Translations under genes and position numbers: made by a program
Assembly: GCA_023443455.1 (NCBI GenBank)
Contig: JAEZUE010000011.1
Location: 1 to 55,929, forward strand
Length of the DNA: 55,929 nucleotides
Direction: 5' to 3'
Source of the DNA: Verrucomicrobiota bacterium
Lineage (GTDB): Bacteria > Verrucomicrobiota > Verrucomicrobiia > Opitutales > Opitutaceae
In this document: piece after piece, positions 28,429-37,464 of the stretch
Position numbering within the stretch: the first letter of the stretch is position 1
How the letters are laid out: every line of letters begins with the position of its first letter
The notes under the pieces: generated by a model
The model's database searches: none
The model's input: the letters and a program-made list of their open reading frames with translations, nothing else
Told to the model about the DNA's origin: nothing

Positions 28429-29304
28429 ATGGAACCCCAGCCCGATGCCGAGTCTCTTCGCGCCGAAGTTCGCCGCCGCTACGGCGCCATCGCCACGGGG
28501 GAGGCCACCCTGCAGTCGTCGGCCGGCTCGGCGTGCTGCGGTTCACCGACGTCCGGAGCGCCGGGTGCCGCCTCCTGTGGCTGCGGTTGCTCCGTCGAAG
28601 CCCAGGCGCAGACCCTCGGATACAGCGAGGGTGATCTCGCCGCGGTGCCGGAGGGCGCAAACCTCGGCCTTGGCTGCGGCAATCCGGTGGCCATCGCCTC
28701 GCTGCGCGAAGGCCAGACCGTGCTCGATCTCGGCGCCGGTGCCGGCTTCGACGCTTTCCTCGCGGCCCGCGCCGTCGGCCCCACCGGGCGTGTCATCGGT
28801 GTGGATATGACGCCCGAGATGGTCGCCAAGGCGCGCGCCAACGCGAAGCGCAGCGGCTTCACCCACGTGGAGTTTCGCCTCGGCGAGATCGAGGCGCTGC
28901 CCGTCGCCGACGGCATCGTCGACGTGATCATCTCCAACTGCGTCATCAACCTCTGCCCGGACAAGCGGCCGGTGTACCGGGAAGCGTTCCGCGTGCTCAA
29001 GCCCGGCGGGCGCCTGGCCGTTTCCGATGTGGTCGCCCGCGAGGAGTTGCCCGACGACGTGAAGCGCGACCTCGCGTTGCACAGCGGTTGCCTCGCCGGT
29101 GCGACTCCGCTCGCCGAACTGGAGGCAATCCTGCGCGAGACGGGCTTCGTCGACATTGCCATTCGCCCGAGGAGCAACAGCGCCCAGGTCATCGACAGCT
29201 GGGAGGCCGGCCGCGATTTTGCTGCCATGGTCTTCTCGGCCGACGTCACCGCGCTCAAGCCGCTCGGGAGTGTTCCGACTGCACCAGCGCGCTGCTGTTC
29301 CTGA
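28429..29304 (+). CDS. arsM: Arsenite S-adenosylmethionine methyltransferase
   Basis: 291 aa. SAM motif I is LDLGAGAGFD (about 99-108), followed by VDMTPEMVAKARANA. The three Cys positions needed for arsenite methylation fit C83 (GLGCGNP), C171 (SNCVINL) and C221 (HSGCLAG). Extra Cys clusters occur near the N-terminus (C36, C37, C50, C52, C54) and as CC at the C-terminus. Products are mono-, di- or trimethyl arsenic; a methylarsenite exporter of the ArsP type is encoded upstream. Confidence 0.95.
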   Translation: MEPQPDAESLRAEVRRRYGAIATGEATLQSSAGSACCGSPTSGAPGAASCGCGCSVEAQAQTLGYSEGDLAAVPEGANLGLGCGNPVAIASLREGQTVLDLGAGAGFDAFLAARAVGPTGRVIGVDMTPEMVAKARANAKRSGFTHVEFRLGEIEALPVADGIVDVIISNCVINLCPDKRPVYREAFRVLKPGGRLAVSDVVAREELPDDVKRDLALHSGCLAGATPLAELEAILRETGFVDIAIRPRSNSAQVIDSWEAGRDFAAMVFSADVTALKPLGSVPTAPARCCS

Positions 29305-29803
29305 ATGCTCTCCGTCGTGTCGGCTGCCTGAGATACGCCCTGTTGTGGCCGTGGGGGCGTAGTTCCCGATTCGTATTCACAAGATCCGGGCAGTGACGGA
29401 ACGAGGCGGCGCGGGCCTCGACCTTTCGCGCCGTCCGGCGATCCGTGAGTTGTGGCGGAGCCGGGGAATCGCAGGCAGGGAAGCCTGCGCCACGGTGTCG
29501 CCCGCCTGCCTCGTGGCCGCGGCTCGGGCCCGAAAAACTTGGGGTTGCCATCCGGCGGGGACTCCGAACTCTCCGGCCCTTCATTTCCGCCCGCCGCTCT
29601 CTCCGTCTCGATCCGCTGCGCCCGACTCCTCCTGCCGAGGGGTGACGCGATGCCGGCCGAGCGATCGGCGGGGCGCCCTTCGCGGCGCCCGTGGCGGAGT
29701 TTGGCCGGTTCGCCGCACCGGAGCAGGTCGCGGCGCTTCTTCGCCCCAGCCCCCGCGTCGCCGCGCGTGCCCAGGGCTCGGCGACGCGCGCCCATTTTTC
29801 TCC
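29305..29803. other. Gap between arsM and the SulP gene
   Basis: About 500 bases with no credible gene. It holds one type B palindrome at 29470-29495. A long open frame runs through the gap in phase with the SulP gene, but its composition is Arg/Pro/Ser-rich and its start has no support. Confidence 0.5.
29470..29495. repeat. Type B palindrome, single copy
   Basis: CGCAGGCAGGGAAGCCTGCG followed by CCACGG; one base differs from the canonical loop. Same orientation as all other copies. Confidence 0.8.
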
Positions 29804-31285
29804 ATGTCGAAATCAACCTACTTCCAGCAATGGCTCTGCAACCCCCGTCGCGACATCGTCGCCGGGGCGGTGGTGGCGCTCGCGCTCATCCCCGAGGCCA
29901 TCGCTTTCTCGATCATCGCGGGCGTCGATCCGCAGGTCGGCCTGTATGCGTCGTTCTGCATCGCGGTGGTCACGGCGCTCGTGGGCGCGCGGCCGGGCAT
30001 GATCTCGGCGGCGACCGGCGCGATGGCGTTGCTGATGGTGGACCTGGTCAAGGAGCACGGGCTCCAGTACCTGCTCGCGGCCACATTGCTTGCCGGCGTG
30101 CTCCAGATCATCGCCGGGGCGCTGAAGCTGGGTGCGCTGATGAAGTTCGTCTCGCGCTCGGTGGTGATCGGTTTTGTGAATGCGCTGGCGATCCTGATCT
30201 TCCTCGCGCAGTTGCCCGAGTTTCACGGCCACGGGATGCTCATGTACGGCATGGTCGCGGCGGGGCTGGGCATCATCTATCTGCTGCCGCTGGTGACGAA
30301 GGCCGTGCCTTCGCCGCTGGTCTGCATCGTGGTGCTCACGGCCGTGGCGGTGGTCCTGAAGCTCGATCTGCGCACCGTCGGTGACATGGGCCAGCTGCCG
30401 TCGGCGTTGCCGCAGTTCCTCTGGCCCGACGTGCCGCTGAAGCTCGAGACGCTGCGCATCATCCTGCCGTATTCGATTCCTCTGGCGGTGGTTGGACTGC
30501 TCGAATCGCTCATGACGGCCACCATCGTCGACGACTTCACCGACACCGAGAGCGACAAAAGTCGCGAGTGCACCGGCCAGGGCGTGGCCAATCTCGTCGC
30601 CGGCCTCTTCGGCGGCATGGCCGGTTGCGCCATGATCGGCCAGTCGGTGATCAACGTGAAGTCCGGCGGCCGCGGCCGCCTCTCGACCTTTTGCGCCGGG
30701 ATCTTCCTGCTGATCCTGATCGTGCTGCTCGGCGACTGGGTGCGGCGGATCCCGATGGCCGCGCTGGTGGCGGTGATGATCATGGTCTCGATCGGCACGT
30801 TCAACTGGGCCTCGTTCCGCAACCTCCGCGTGTATCCGAAGTCCTCCAGCCTGGTCATGGTCGTGACCGTGGCCGTGGTCGTGGGCACGCACAATCTCGC
30901 GCTCGGCGTGGGCGCGGGTGTGCTGCTGAGCGCGCTCTTCTTCGCCCGCAAGGTCTCGCAGCTGCTCGTGGTCGAGTCCGCGCTCTCGGCCGAGGGCGAG
31001 GAGCGCACCTACACCGTGCGCGGCCAGCTCTTCTTCGCCTCGGCCGCCGCTTTCGCGGAGGCCTTCGATTTCCGCGAGGTGGTCGCCCGCGTGCGCATCG
31101 ACGTGACCCACGCGCATTTCTGGGACCTCACCGCGATCAACGCCCTCGACAAGGTTGTGATCAAGTATCGACGCGAGGGCACCGCGGTGCAGATCATCGG
31201 GCTCAACCAGGCGAGCAAGACGATCGTCGACCGCCTGGCCGAACACGACAAACCCAGCGCCATGGATCGCGCTCCCGGTCATTGA
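29804..31285 (+). CDS. SulP family anion transporter with STAS domain
   Basis: 493 aa. Start MSKSTYFQQWLCNPRRDIVA at 29804. Ten to twelve helices: GAVVALALIPEAIAFSIIAG, GLYASFCIAVVTALVG and GMISAATGAMALLMV are the SulP opening, and GLLESLMTATIVDDFTD with QGVANLVAGLFGGMAGCAM is the mid-family block. The C-terminal 110 residues form a STAS-like domain (VRGQLFFASAAAF, HAHFWDLTAINALDKV). Possible substrates are sulfate or bicarbonate, and the sequence does not decide between them. UspA is encoded next. Confidence 0.92.
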   Translation: MSKSTYFQQWLCNPRRDIVAGAVVALALIPEAIAFSIIAGVDPQVGLYASFCIAVVTALVGARPGMISAATGAMALLMVDLVKEHGLQYLLAATLLAGVLQIIAGALKLGALMKFVSRSVVIGFVNALAILIFLAQLPEFHGHGMLMYGMVAAGLGIIYLLPLVTKAVPSPLVCIVVLTAVAVVLKLDLRTVGDMGQLPSALPQFLWPDVPLKLETLRIILPYSIPLAVVGLLESLMTATIVDDFTDTESDKSRECTGQGVANLVAGLFGGMAGCAMIGQSVINVKSGGRGRLSTFCAGIFLLILIVLLGDWVRRIPMAALVAVMIMVSIGTFNWASFRNLRVYPKSSSLVMVVTVAVVVGTHNLALGVGAGVLLSALFFARKVSQLLVVESALSAEGEERTYTVRGQLFFASAAAFAEAFDFREVVARVRIDVTHAHFWDLTAINALDKVVIKYRREGTAVQIIGLNQASKTIVDRLAEHDKPSAMDRAPGH

Positions 31286-31337
31286 TCCGCGCCGCCCAGC
31301 CGTCGACCCCGCCAACCCCCAACCCCGCCGAAAACCC

Positions 31338-32189
31338 ATGCCCACCCTCCTTTCCTGCACCGACGGTTCCGTGTACTCGAAGAGCATCTACGACCACACC
31401 GCCTGGGCGGCGCGCCGCCTCGGAGCGGCGGTCCAAGTGCTGCACATGCTCGAGTACCCCGCCTCGCCACCGCCGGCCGACGCCTCCGGCACGATCGGTT
31501 TCGACGCGCAGAGCACGTTGCTCGAGGAACTTGTCGCCGTGGCGGAATCGCAGGGCCGGCTCGCCCAGCAACGCGGCCGAGCCGTGCTGGCCGAAGCCCG
31601 CCGCCACCTCGCCGAGGCCGGTGTGTCCGACGTCGTCGCCGAGCAGCAGCACGGCGGTTTGGTCGACGCGCTCGAACGCCTCGAAGCGGCCGTCGAGCTG
31701 ATCGTGATCGGCAAGCGCGGCGAGCACGCCGACTTCGCCAAGCTCCACCTCGGCAGCAACCTCGAGCGCGTCCTGCGCAGCAGTCGTCGGCCGGTGCTGG
31801 TCGCCTCCCGCGCCTTCCAGCCCATCGAGCGGTTTCTCGTCGCGTACGACGGCAGCCCGAGCCTGCTCAAGGCGCTCGACTACGTGCAGCGGAGCCCGCT
31901 CCTGCGCGGTCTGCCCTGCCACCTGGTCCAAGCCGGCAAGATCGACGACAACGCGCGCTACTACCTCGGCGAGGCCGTGGGCCGCCTGCGCGATGCCGGT
32001 TTCGAGGTGACGAGCGAGGCCACGTCCGGTGCGCCCGCGGAGGTGATCGCCGCCGCGGCCACGGCGCAACAGACCGGCCTCATCGTCATGGGAGCGTACG
32101 GACACTCCCGCGTGCGGCAGTTCTTCGTCGGCAGCACGACCAGCGAGATCGTGCGCGGCGTGCTGCTGCCCGTGCTGCTTTTCCGCTGA
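31338..32189 (+). CDS. Universal stress protein, tandem UspA domains
   Basis: 283 aa, two UspA domains. The first (about 1-155) begins LLSCTDGSVYSKSIYD and lacks a full ATP signature, but ends ELIVIGKRGEHADFAKLHLGS. The second begins RFLVAYDGSPSLLKALDYV and ends with the ATP-binding signature VMGAYGHSRVRQFFVGSTTS, including the Gly-x2-Gly-x9-Gly-Ser run. Tandem UspA proteins are often paired with SulP transporters, as here (52 bases apart). Confidence 0.93.
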   Translation: MPTLLSCTDGSVYSKSIYDHTAWAARRLGAAVQVLHMLEYPASPPPADASGTIGFDAQSTLLEELVAVAESQGRLAQQRGRAVLAEARRHLAEAGVSDVVAEQQHGGLVDALERLEAAVELIVIGKRGEHADFAKLHLGSNLERVLRSSRRPVLVASRAFQPIERFLVAYDGSPSLLKALDYVQRSPLLRGLPCHLVQAGKIDDNARYYLGEAVGRLRDAGFEVTSEATSGAPAEVIAAAATAQQTGLIVMGAYGHSRVRQFFVGSTTSEIVRGVLLPVLLFR

Positions 32190-32206
32190 GGCGAACCATC
32201 CATCCC

Positions 32207-32920
32207 ATGAACAAATATTTCGAGGAACTGGATTACCGGCAGACGCCGCTGGGCGAACTGTCGTTGCGGCGCAAATGCGTGGCGATGCTCGGCGACCTCG
32301 AGGTCTACGAGGTGAAGCTCGGTGAGGAGTTTTTGATGACGAGCCTCTTTCACGCAGTCGAGGATGCCGTGTCGGACCTCGGCCTGGCGGAGCTGGGCGG
32401 GCGCGAATGCGATGTGGTCGTGGGCGGACTCGGGCTGGGCTACACCGCGGTGGCGGCGCTGGCGCACGAGTCGGTGCGCTCGCTCGTGGTGATCGATTTT
32501 CTCGCGCCGGTGATCGAGTGGCACCAGCGCGGACTCGTGCCCAACGGGCCGAAGCTCGTGGCCGACCCGCGCTGCCGCCTGGTGGAGGGCGATTTCTTCG
32601 CGCTCGCCACCGCGCCGCAGGGGTTCGACCAGGGGCGGCGCTTCCATGCGGTGTTGTTGGATATCGACCACTCGCCGCGCAACCTCCTGCACTCCGGCAA
32701 CGCGGCCTTCTACACCCCGGCCGGGCTGGGCGGGTTGGCCGCGCAGCTCCACCCCGGCGGCGTGTTTTCGATGTGGTCCGACGACCCGCCCGACGAGGAG
32801 TTTCTCGGCCTGCTGCGCAGCGTGTTTGTGTCGGCGCGAGCGGAGATCGTCACGTTCCCGAATCCGCTGCTCGACCGCGACTCGGCCAGCACCGTCTACC
32901 TCGCCCGTACCGCCGGGTAG
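32207..32920 (+). CDS. Spermidine synthase-like protein
   Basis: 237 aa with a methyltransferase-like fold: VVVGGLGLGYTAVAALAH resembles motif I of the spermidine synthase family, then LVVIDFLAPVIEWHQRGL, the DIDHSPRNLLHSGNAAFYT block and LHPGGVFSMWSDDPPDEEF. The aspartate that binds the amine in true spermidine synthases is not placed with certainty. Genes of this type are found scattered as unassigned spermidine-synthase homologues. It lies 17 bases after UspA. Confidence 0.8.
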   Translation: MNKYFEELDYRQTPLGELSLRRKCVAMLGDLEVYEVKLGEEFLMTSLFHAVEDAVSDLGLAELGGRECDVVVGGLGLGYTAVAALAHESVRSLVVIDFLAPVIEWHQRGLVPNGPKLVADPRCRLVEGDFFALATAPQGFDQGRRFHAVLLDIDHSPRNLLHSGNAAFYTPAGLGGLAAQLHPGGVFSMWSDDPPDEEFLGLLRSVFVSARAEIVTFPNPLLDRDSASTVYLARTAG

Positions 32921-33039
32921 GGAATGCCGCGCGCGCCGCTCGTGCGCCGCGCGCATTTTTTGCGCGTCGGGCCGAGGGCGCTCAGTGATGCCTGCCGCTT
33001 GAGTTGAACCTTCGGGATCAGGTGCCGTCCAACGATGGC

Positions 33040-33474
33040 ATGGGCGACGAACGTCTTCAGCGAGCGGAGGAGCTTTTCCTCCAAGGTTACAACTGCGCGC
33101 AGGCCGTGGCCTGTGCGTGTGCGGGCGACTGTGGGGTTTTGCCCGAGGTGGTGGTGAAGCTGGCCACCGGCTTCGGTGCCGGGATCGGTCGCACGCAGGA
33201 GACCTGCGGCGCGGTCTCGGGTGCGGTGTTGGCGCTGGGGTTGCGCGGCGGTCGGGCGCTGGGCGACGACAAGGCCCGCACCGAGGAAACGTATGCGAAG
33301 GTGCAGGCGCTGCTGCGGGATTTCGCGGCGCTGCACCTCACCTGCAACTGCCGCGAGCTGCTCGGTGGCTGCGATCTGCGCACCCCCGAGGGCCAGCAGG
33401 AGTTCCGGGATCGCGAGTACCTGCGTCGGCGCTGTGTCGAGTATGTGAAGACGGCGGCAGCGCTGGTGGGCTAG
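33040..33474 (+). CDS. C_GCAxxG_C_C family redox protein
   Basis: 144 aa. Family signature: LFLQGYNCAQAVACACAG, then GFGAGIGRTQETCGAVSGAV (the GCAxxG region), then CNCRELLGGCD and a C-terminal Cys in RRRCVEYV. PF09719 proteins are Cys-rich and are thought to bind metal clusters; their function is not established. An ATG at 33040 fits best; an upstream TTG at 33004 is possible. It closes the plus-strand arsenic/redox block. Confidence 0.88.
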   Translation: MGDERLQRAEELFLQGYNCAQAVACACAGDCGVLPEVVVKLATGFGAGIGRTQETCGAVSGAVLALGLRGGRALGDDKARTEETYAKVQALLRDFAALHLTCNCRELLGGCDLRTPEGQQEFRDREYLRRRCVEYVKTAAALVG

Positions 33475-33590
33475 CCCGAGCCGTTCACACTTCGAGCGTA
33501 CGAAGCAGCAACGCCGCTGCGGAGCCCGCCGGAGCCTCGGTCCTCTACCCCCCAGTCGACGGCCTTGGCGGCCGCCGTTACGTCGGAAAT

Positions 33591-33962
33591 CTACGCCGCC
33601 GGCGTGGCCTTGTGCCAGGTGGCCTGCTCGCCGTTTTCCGTCACGCCGACGATCTGCTGCCGGTCGAAGAACGTCACGTGGACCGTCAGCGCGTAGGCGT
33701 TCAGGTGGGAACTGTCGGCACTGCGGCCTGCCAACGTGATCTGCCGCAGCGCGGTGTCGGCGGTCCAGGTGCCCTCGATCATCGCGGCGCCGGTCGGGCG
33801 GAGCAGCTCCCCGCGAAACGAGCCCTGTTTGGTCAGTACAATCTGCAGCGTGGCGAGGGCGAAGGGTGTCTGGATGCGCACCTGCCACGATCCGGGAAGC
33901 AGGTCCGGTAGGGTCGACGAGTGCCTCAGCGGCAGAAGGTCTTGGGGATCGTTCGGGGACAT
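33591..33962 (-). CDS. Hypothetical protein (123 aa)
   Basis: Begins MSPNDPQDLLPLRHSSTLPD. The remainder is a beta-rich domain with alternating hydrophobic strands (SWQVRIQTPFALATLQIVL, GSFRGELLRPTGAAMIEG, YALTVHVTFFDRQQIVG), similar in style to lipocalin-like or nuclear-transport-like folds, though no family is recognised. No signal peptide. It is the same orientation as the membrane protein gene upstream. Confidence 0.65.
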   Translation of the reverse strand: MSPNDPQDLLPLRHSSTLPDLLPGSWQVRIQTPFALATLQIVLTKQGSFRGELLRPTGAAMIEGTWTADTALRQITLAGRSADSSHLNAYALTVHVTFFDRQQIVGVTENGEQATWHKATPAA

Positions 33963-34164
33963 GGCGGAGCGCGTCGCGCTCGGAGATGGGAGCCGAAGGA
34001 TACGAGGTTGCCCCGATTGGTCCAGTGCCGCCGGGTGGTGGAATCCGGAAACCCACGGCGACGGCTTTTTTCGCGGTGGGGCGGTGCGAATCTACCCCTC
34101 GCGGGAAAGTGCCGGGGCCGGGTTTCATTCCGGTGTCGCCCGGGCTCGTCTGCGCGGCCAGCCG

Positions 34165-35364
34165 CTATCGATCCGGCAGAGCGGAGGCCGCGCTTTGTTG
34201 GCTGACCAGGGCGATGCCGTGCGGGCAATCGCCGTCGCTGCGGGCAAAGCGGCTGTGGCAACGTGGGCAATACGCGCCGCATCCCTCGCGGCCGGCGGGC
34301 GGCGGTGCGAGCAGCGCGGCGGGGGCCAGCTCCGGAGCGGGGCACCAGCGGGCAAGACGTTGCTCGAGGTCGGCGGCCTGCCAGGCGCGGATTGCTTCGG
34401 CGGCGGCGGCGAGCCCGGCCGGCGGGCGGTTCTGCGCGGAAGGTCGCAACTCGGGCAGGGGCAACGGCCAGCGCAGGTCGGTGAGGGTTTCGAAGACGGC
34501 CTCGCGCAATGGACTCCGCGCGGCGGCGGCGCGGGCGGCGAGCACGGGATGCGGGGCGGGCGGCACGAAGTCGGTGAGCACCCGTCGCCAGCGCAGGCAA
34601 TGGGGCGGGAAGAACGCGGAGTGCAGGATGGCGGCCGTCGCCCCGGGGCGCAGCCAGGGCCGCAGGCGCCGCGCGGTCAGCACGGCGAGCACGATGCCGC
34701 CGAGGTAGCCGGTGGCGGCGATCAGGAGCAGCGGGTCGAGCAGGGCGAGCAGCCGCGGCGCGGCGGCGTATTCGTCGGCCGAGGGCACGAGGAAGGTGAG
34801 GGCGGTGATGGCCGCGGCGGCGCCCACGGTGACGGTGTTGACCAGCGCGACGTCGCGGGTGCGGGCGCGCACGACGTTGTGGCGGCGCCGCCAATGATCG
34901 GGCCGCAGGCGTTGGTCGAGGCGGCGGCGCAGCAGGCGCTCCCGCTCCGGCGGCGGCAGGGGCGCGAGCTCGCGGGCGAGCGTGAGCAGGTCGGCGGCGG
35001 GCCAGGCGGCGGCCGCGGGGCCGAAGAGGCGCCCGTTGACGACGAGCCAGCCGCGTCTCTCCTCGGCGGTGGCGAACTGTTCCCAACGCCAGACCGCGGT
35101 GAAGGGCGCGTGCTCGGGCGGGCGGCCGGCGGTGCCGACGGGTTGGTTGCAGAGGCCGGCCGGCGAGAGGGCGAAGGGCGGGTTGTCGGCGGCGAAGCGC
35201 CAGGCCCACGGTGCCGGCGGCAGCAGATGCAGCGAGGCGAAGCGCGCGACGGGCGGCAGCGGCGCGGTGCGGCGCAGCAGGAGCGCGGGGCGCGGGAGGC
35301 GGCGCAGCCCGTCGAGCAGGTACGCGCCCCAGAACACCGCGAGGACCAGCCACCAATCTGTCAT
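34165..35364 (-). CDS. Hypothetical membrane protein with C-terminal zinc ribbon
   Basis: 399 aa. One N-terminal helix (WWLVLAVFWGAYLLDGL) and two or three central helices (ALVNTVTVGAAAAITALTFL, LLLIAATGYLGGIVLAVLTA); the rest is soluble and Pro/Arg/Ala-rich. Near the C-terminus are CGAYCPRCHSRF and, ten residues on, CPHGIALV, a likely rubredoxin/zinc-ribbon knuckle. No family recognised. It lies downstream of the DUF2167 gene on the same strand, with 67 bases between them. Confidence 0.7.
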   Translation of the reverse strand: MTDWWLVLAVFWGAYLLDGLRRLPRPALLLRRTAPLPPVARFASLHLLPPAPWAWRFAADNPPFALSPAGLCNQPVGTAGRPPEHAPFTAVWRWEQFATAEERRGWLVVNGRLFGPAAAAWPAADLLTLARELAPLPPPERERLLRRRLDQRLRPDHWRRRHNVVRARTRDVALVNTVTVGAAAAITALTFLVPSADEYAAAPRLLALLDPLLLIAATGYLGGIVLAVLTARRLRPWLRPGATAAILHSAFFPPHCLRWRRVLTDFVPPAPHPVLAARAAAARSPLREAVFETLTDLRWPLPLPELRPSAQNRPPAGLAAAAEAIRAWQAADLEQRLARWCPAPELAPAALLAPPPAGREGCGAYCPRCHSRFARSDGDCPHGIALVSQQSAASALPDR

Positions 35365-35431
35365 GGGAAAACGGGTGCGGAGACGGAGGCGGCCCGGAAG
35401 GCCGGGCCGCGGGGTCGGGTGGGGGCGGAGC

Positions 35432-36385
35432 TCAGGAGGCCGGGTCGTTCGGGTGCGAGCCGGTGATCTTGCGGATCACCTTCATGATGGCCGCGCCGAT
35501 GCCGGCGATGACGAGGATGATGCCCTTGCCGAGCTTGCCGATGAGGGCGCCGAGCTTGCCGAGCAGGCCGAGCTTGGCCGCGGCGGCGGCGCCGCCGCCG
35601 AGCACGAGCGCGGAGAGGCCGACGGCCGCGATCTTGTCGCCCTGTTTCCACTCGGCGTAGCGCTGCCCTTCCTTGTATCCGAAGTTACCGGCGAGCAGGG
35701 TGGCGGTGGCCTGCGACGCGGCGGCGTACTGCTCGGGATCGGCGACGAGGGTCACGTTCATGTAGCCGCCGCGGCCGAGCAGGCGGATGCTCTCGTTGAT
35801 CCAGACGGACTGGTGGTTGTCGCGGGAGGAGGAGAGGTTGAATGCCCAGGTGAGATTGTGGGTCTTCTCGTCGTAGTGCGGCGCGGCGGCCCAGCCCTGG
35901 ATCTTCATCTCGTCCCAGCCCTGGTCGCGGCGGTGTTCGTTGGCGGCCTCCTGGCCTTCGCGCATGGAGGCCATCAGCTTGTCGCCGTCGAGCTTGTCCT
36001 TCTCGTCGTCCTTCACGTAGCCGACGTCGGCGAACTCGAAGAAGAGCATGTAGCCGCTGTCGTCGATGACCACGCCCAGTTCGTTGCCGCCGAAGGAGTT
36101 TTCGGTGAGCTCGTAGAACCGCTCCAGCGAATCGGCGCCGACGAAGTGCTGGTGCTCGGTGAGCTTGTACTCGGCGATCTTGCCGAGGGCGACGGAGGCG
36201 GGGCCGTCGGTGGTTTTGACTCCGGCCTGATGGAGGGCGTCGACGAAGGTTTTGGGCTCCTCGGCGGCGGTCTCGGAAGCGGCCGACGGCGCGGCGGCTT
36301 CGGGTTGGGCGGCGGGCTCCTCGGCGGCGAGGAAGGCGGGAGCGACGGCGATGACGACGGGGAGGACGAAACGACGGAGGAACAT
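35432..36385 (-). CDS. DUF2167 membrane protein
   Basis: 317 aa. Signal peptide MFLRRFVLPVVIAVAPAFLA, an Ala/Glu/Pro linker, then the DUF2167 core: VGADSLERFYELTENSF, GVVIDDSGYMLFFEFADVGYV, GWAAAPHYDEKTHNLTWAF and LGRGGYMNVTLV. At the C-terminus are two hydrophobic Gly/Ala/Leu segments (GLLGKLGALIGKLGKGIILVI) and a basic tail. Family function is unknown. Its upstream frame stays open through the repeat array, but no residue there looks homologous, so I start at 36385. Confidence 0.88.
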   Translation of the reverse strand: MFLRRFVLPVVIAVAPAFLAAEEPAAQPEAAAPSAASETAAEEPKTFVDALHQAGVKTTDGPASVALGKIAEYKLTEHQHFVGADSLERFYELTENSFGGNELGVVIDDSGYMLFFEFADVGYVKDDEKDKLDGDKLMASMREGQEAANEHRRDQGWDEMKIQGWAAAPHYDEKTHNLTWAFNLSSSRDNHQSVWINESIRLLGRGGYMNVTLVADPEQYAAASQATATLLAGNFGYKEGQRYAEWKQGDKIAAVGLSALVLGGGAAAAAKLGLLGKLGALIGKLGKGIILVIAGIGAAIMKVIRKITGSHPNDPAS

Positions 36386-36513
36386 GGTCAGGGTTGAGGT
36401 GATGGATGCAGGCGGCGCGGTGGAGGGCGGCGAGCACGCGGAAGGCCCGAGAAAGACGGGGTTGGTGTAGGGAGGCAACCCTTGCGTGGGTGCCGAGCCC
36501 GGGGGCGCGGGTT

Positions 36514-37065
36514 GGGCGTGGCGCCGGCCTCCGTGCCGGCGGGGTTGGATTCGGGCAGGAGCGCTGGCGGGTATCGGGGAACGCAGGCAGGGACGCCTGC
36601 GCCACGGTTTGGCGTGCCGGCTGGAGTGGGGGGGGAGGGGCGCGGCGATGCGCTTGCGGCAGGGCCGGCGCTTGTCGCCAGGCCGGAGCGGCGAGGTTGG
36701 CCGGACCGGGCGTGGCGCCGGCCTCCGTGCCGGCGAGGTCGGGCGAGGGCTGGGGTGCTGGCGGAGTCGGGGAACGCAGGCAGGGACGCCTGCGCCACGG
36801 TTTGGCGTGCCGGCTGGAGTGGGGGGAGGGGCGCGGCGATGCGCTTGCGGCAGGGCCGGCGCTTGTCGCCAGACCGGAGCGACGAGGTTGGCGGGACCGG
36901 GCGTGGCGCCGGCCTCCGTGCCGGCGAGGTTGGATTCGGGCAGGAGCGCTGGCGGGTATCGGGGATCGCAGGCAGGGACGCCTGCGCCACGGTTTGGCGT
37001 GCCGGCGGAGGGTCGGAGCGGTGCGGGCACGAGGTCCGACCCTGTCCCAGGCGTGGGAGCGCAGT
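36514..37065. repeat. Tandem array 1 of composite A-B-C palindromic units
   Basis: Three units with a period near 192 bases (A starts about 36514, 36708 and 36899). Each unit has A (GGCGTGGCGCCGGCCTCCGT, then GCCGGC), a 35-45 base spacer, B (GCAGGCAGGGACGCCTGCGC then CACGG), TTTGGCGTGCCGGC, and C (GGCCGGCGCTTGTCGCCAG and GACGAGGTTGGCCGG-like). The last unit ends in another element reading GAGGTCCGACCCT. The rest of the 36386-37464 gap holds only further palindromes. Confidence 0.9.
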
Positions 37066-37250
37066 TGGGGGCGTGAGCTGTACGCCGCGTTCCGCAGCCG
37101 ATCTGGAAGTCGGCTCTGTTGTTCGGGAAAGCTCGCGCCCGAAGGTCGGTAGGTGCGCTGCTTGCGGCGCCCGTTTGCGTGGTTTTGCGTTCCTGTTGAG
37201 TTCGCACAACGGGCGTCGCGAGCTACGCCGTGATGATGCAGCCCCCACCG

Positions 37251-37264
37251 CAAAACGCGTTTTG
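37251..37264. repeat. Short perfect palindrome
   Basis: CAAAACGCGTTTTG; its AACGCGTT core also occurs in the larger palindrome at 38124-38173. Confidence 0.6.
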
Positions 37265-37303
37265 CCCCGGACGGGAAGAAACAGGGCAGGTGCTGTTTCC
37301 TAG

Positions 37304-37420
37304 GAGACGAGAGACGAGCGTTGAGTGGCGAGCGCCAATCCAATTGTGAACAAGGCGATTGCCCGAGGGGGCTCTCGATCTGCCTCCGAAACTCCGGCCC
37401 TCGACGCTCGTCCCTCGACT
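37304..37420. repeat. Inverted repeat, type H
   Basis: GAGACGAGAGACGAGCGTTG near the left end is answered by CTCGACGCTCGTCCCTCGAC near the right end, enclosing about 75 unique bases. A second copy of the family lies at 49955-50064, after purU. Confidence 0.65.
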
Positions 37421-37464
37421 GAATGACTACGGCTACGCCCCAACCCCGGAAACCTATCGGCAGC

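Noticed and set aside
29393..29803. N-terminal extension of the SulP protein
   Set aside because: Runs through a type B repeat and low-complexity Arg/Ser/Pro sequence; the SulP family starts at MSKSTYFQQW.
36386..37207. In-frame extension of the DUF2167 gene through array 1
   Set aside because: No homology-like sequence there; the signal peptide at 36385 marks the true start.
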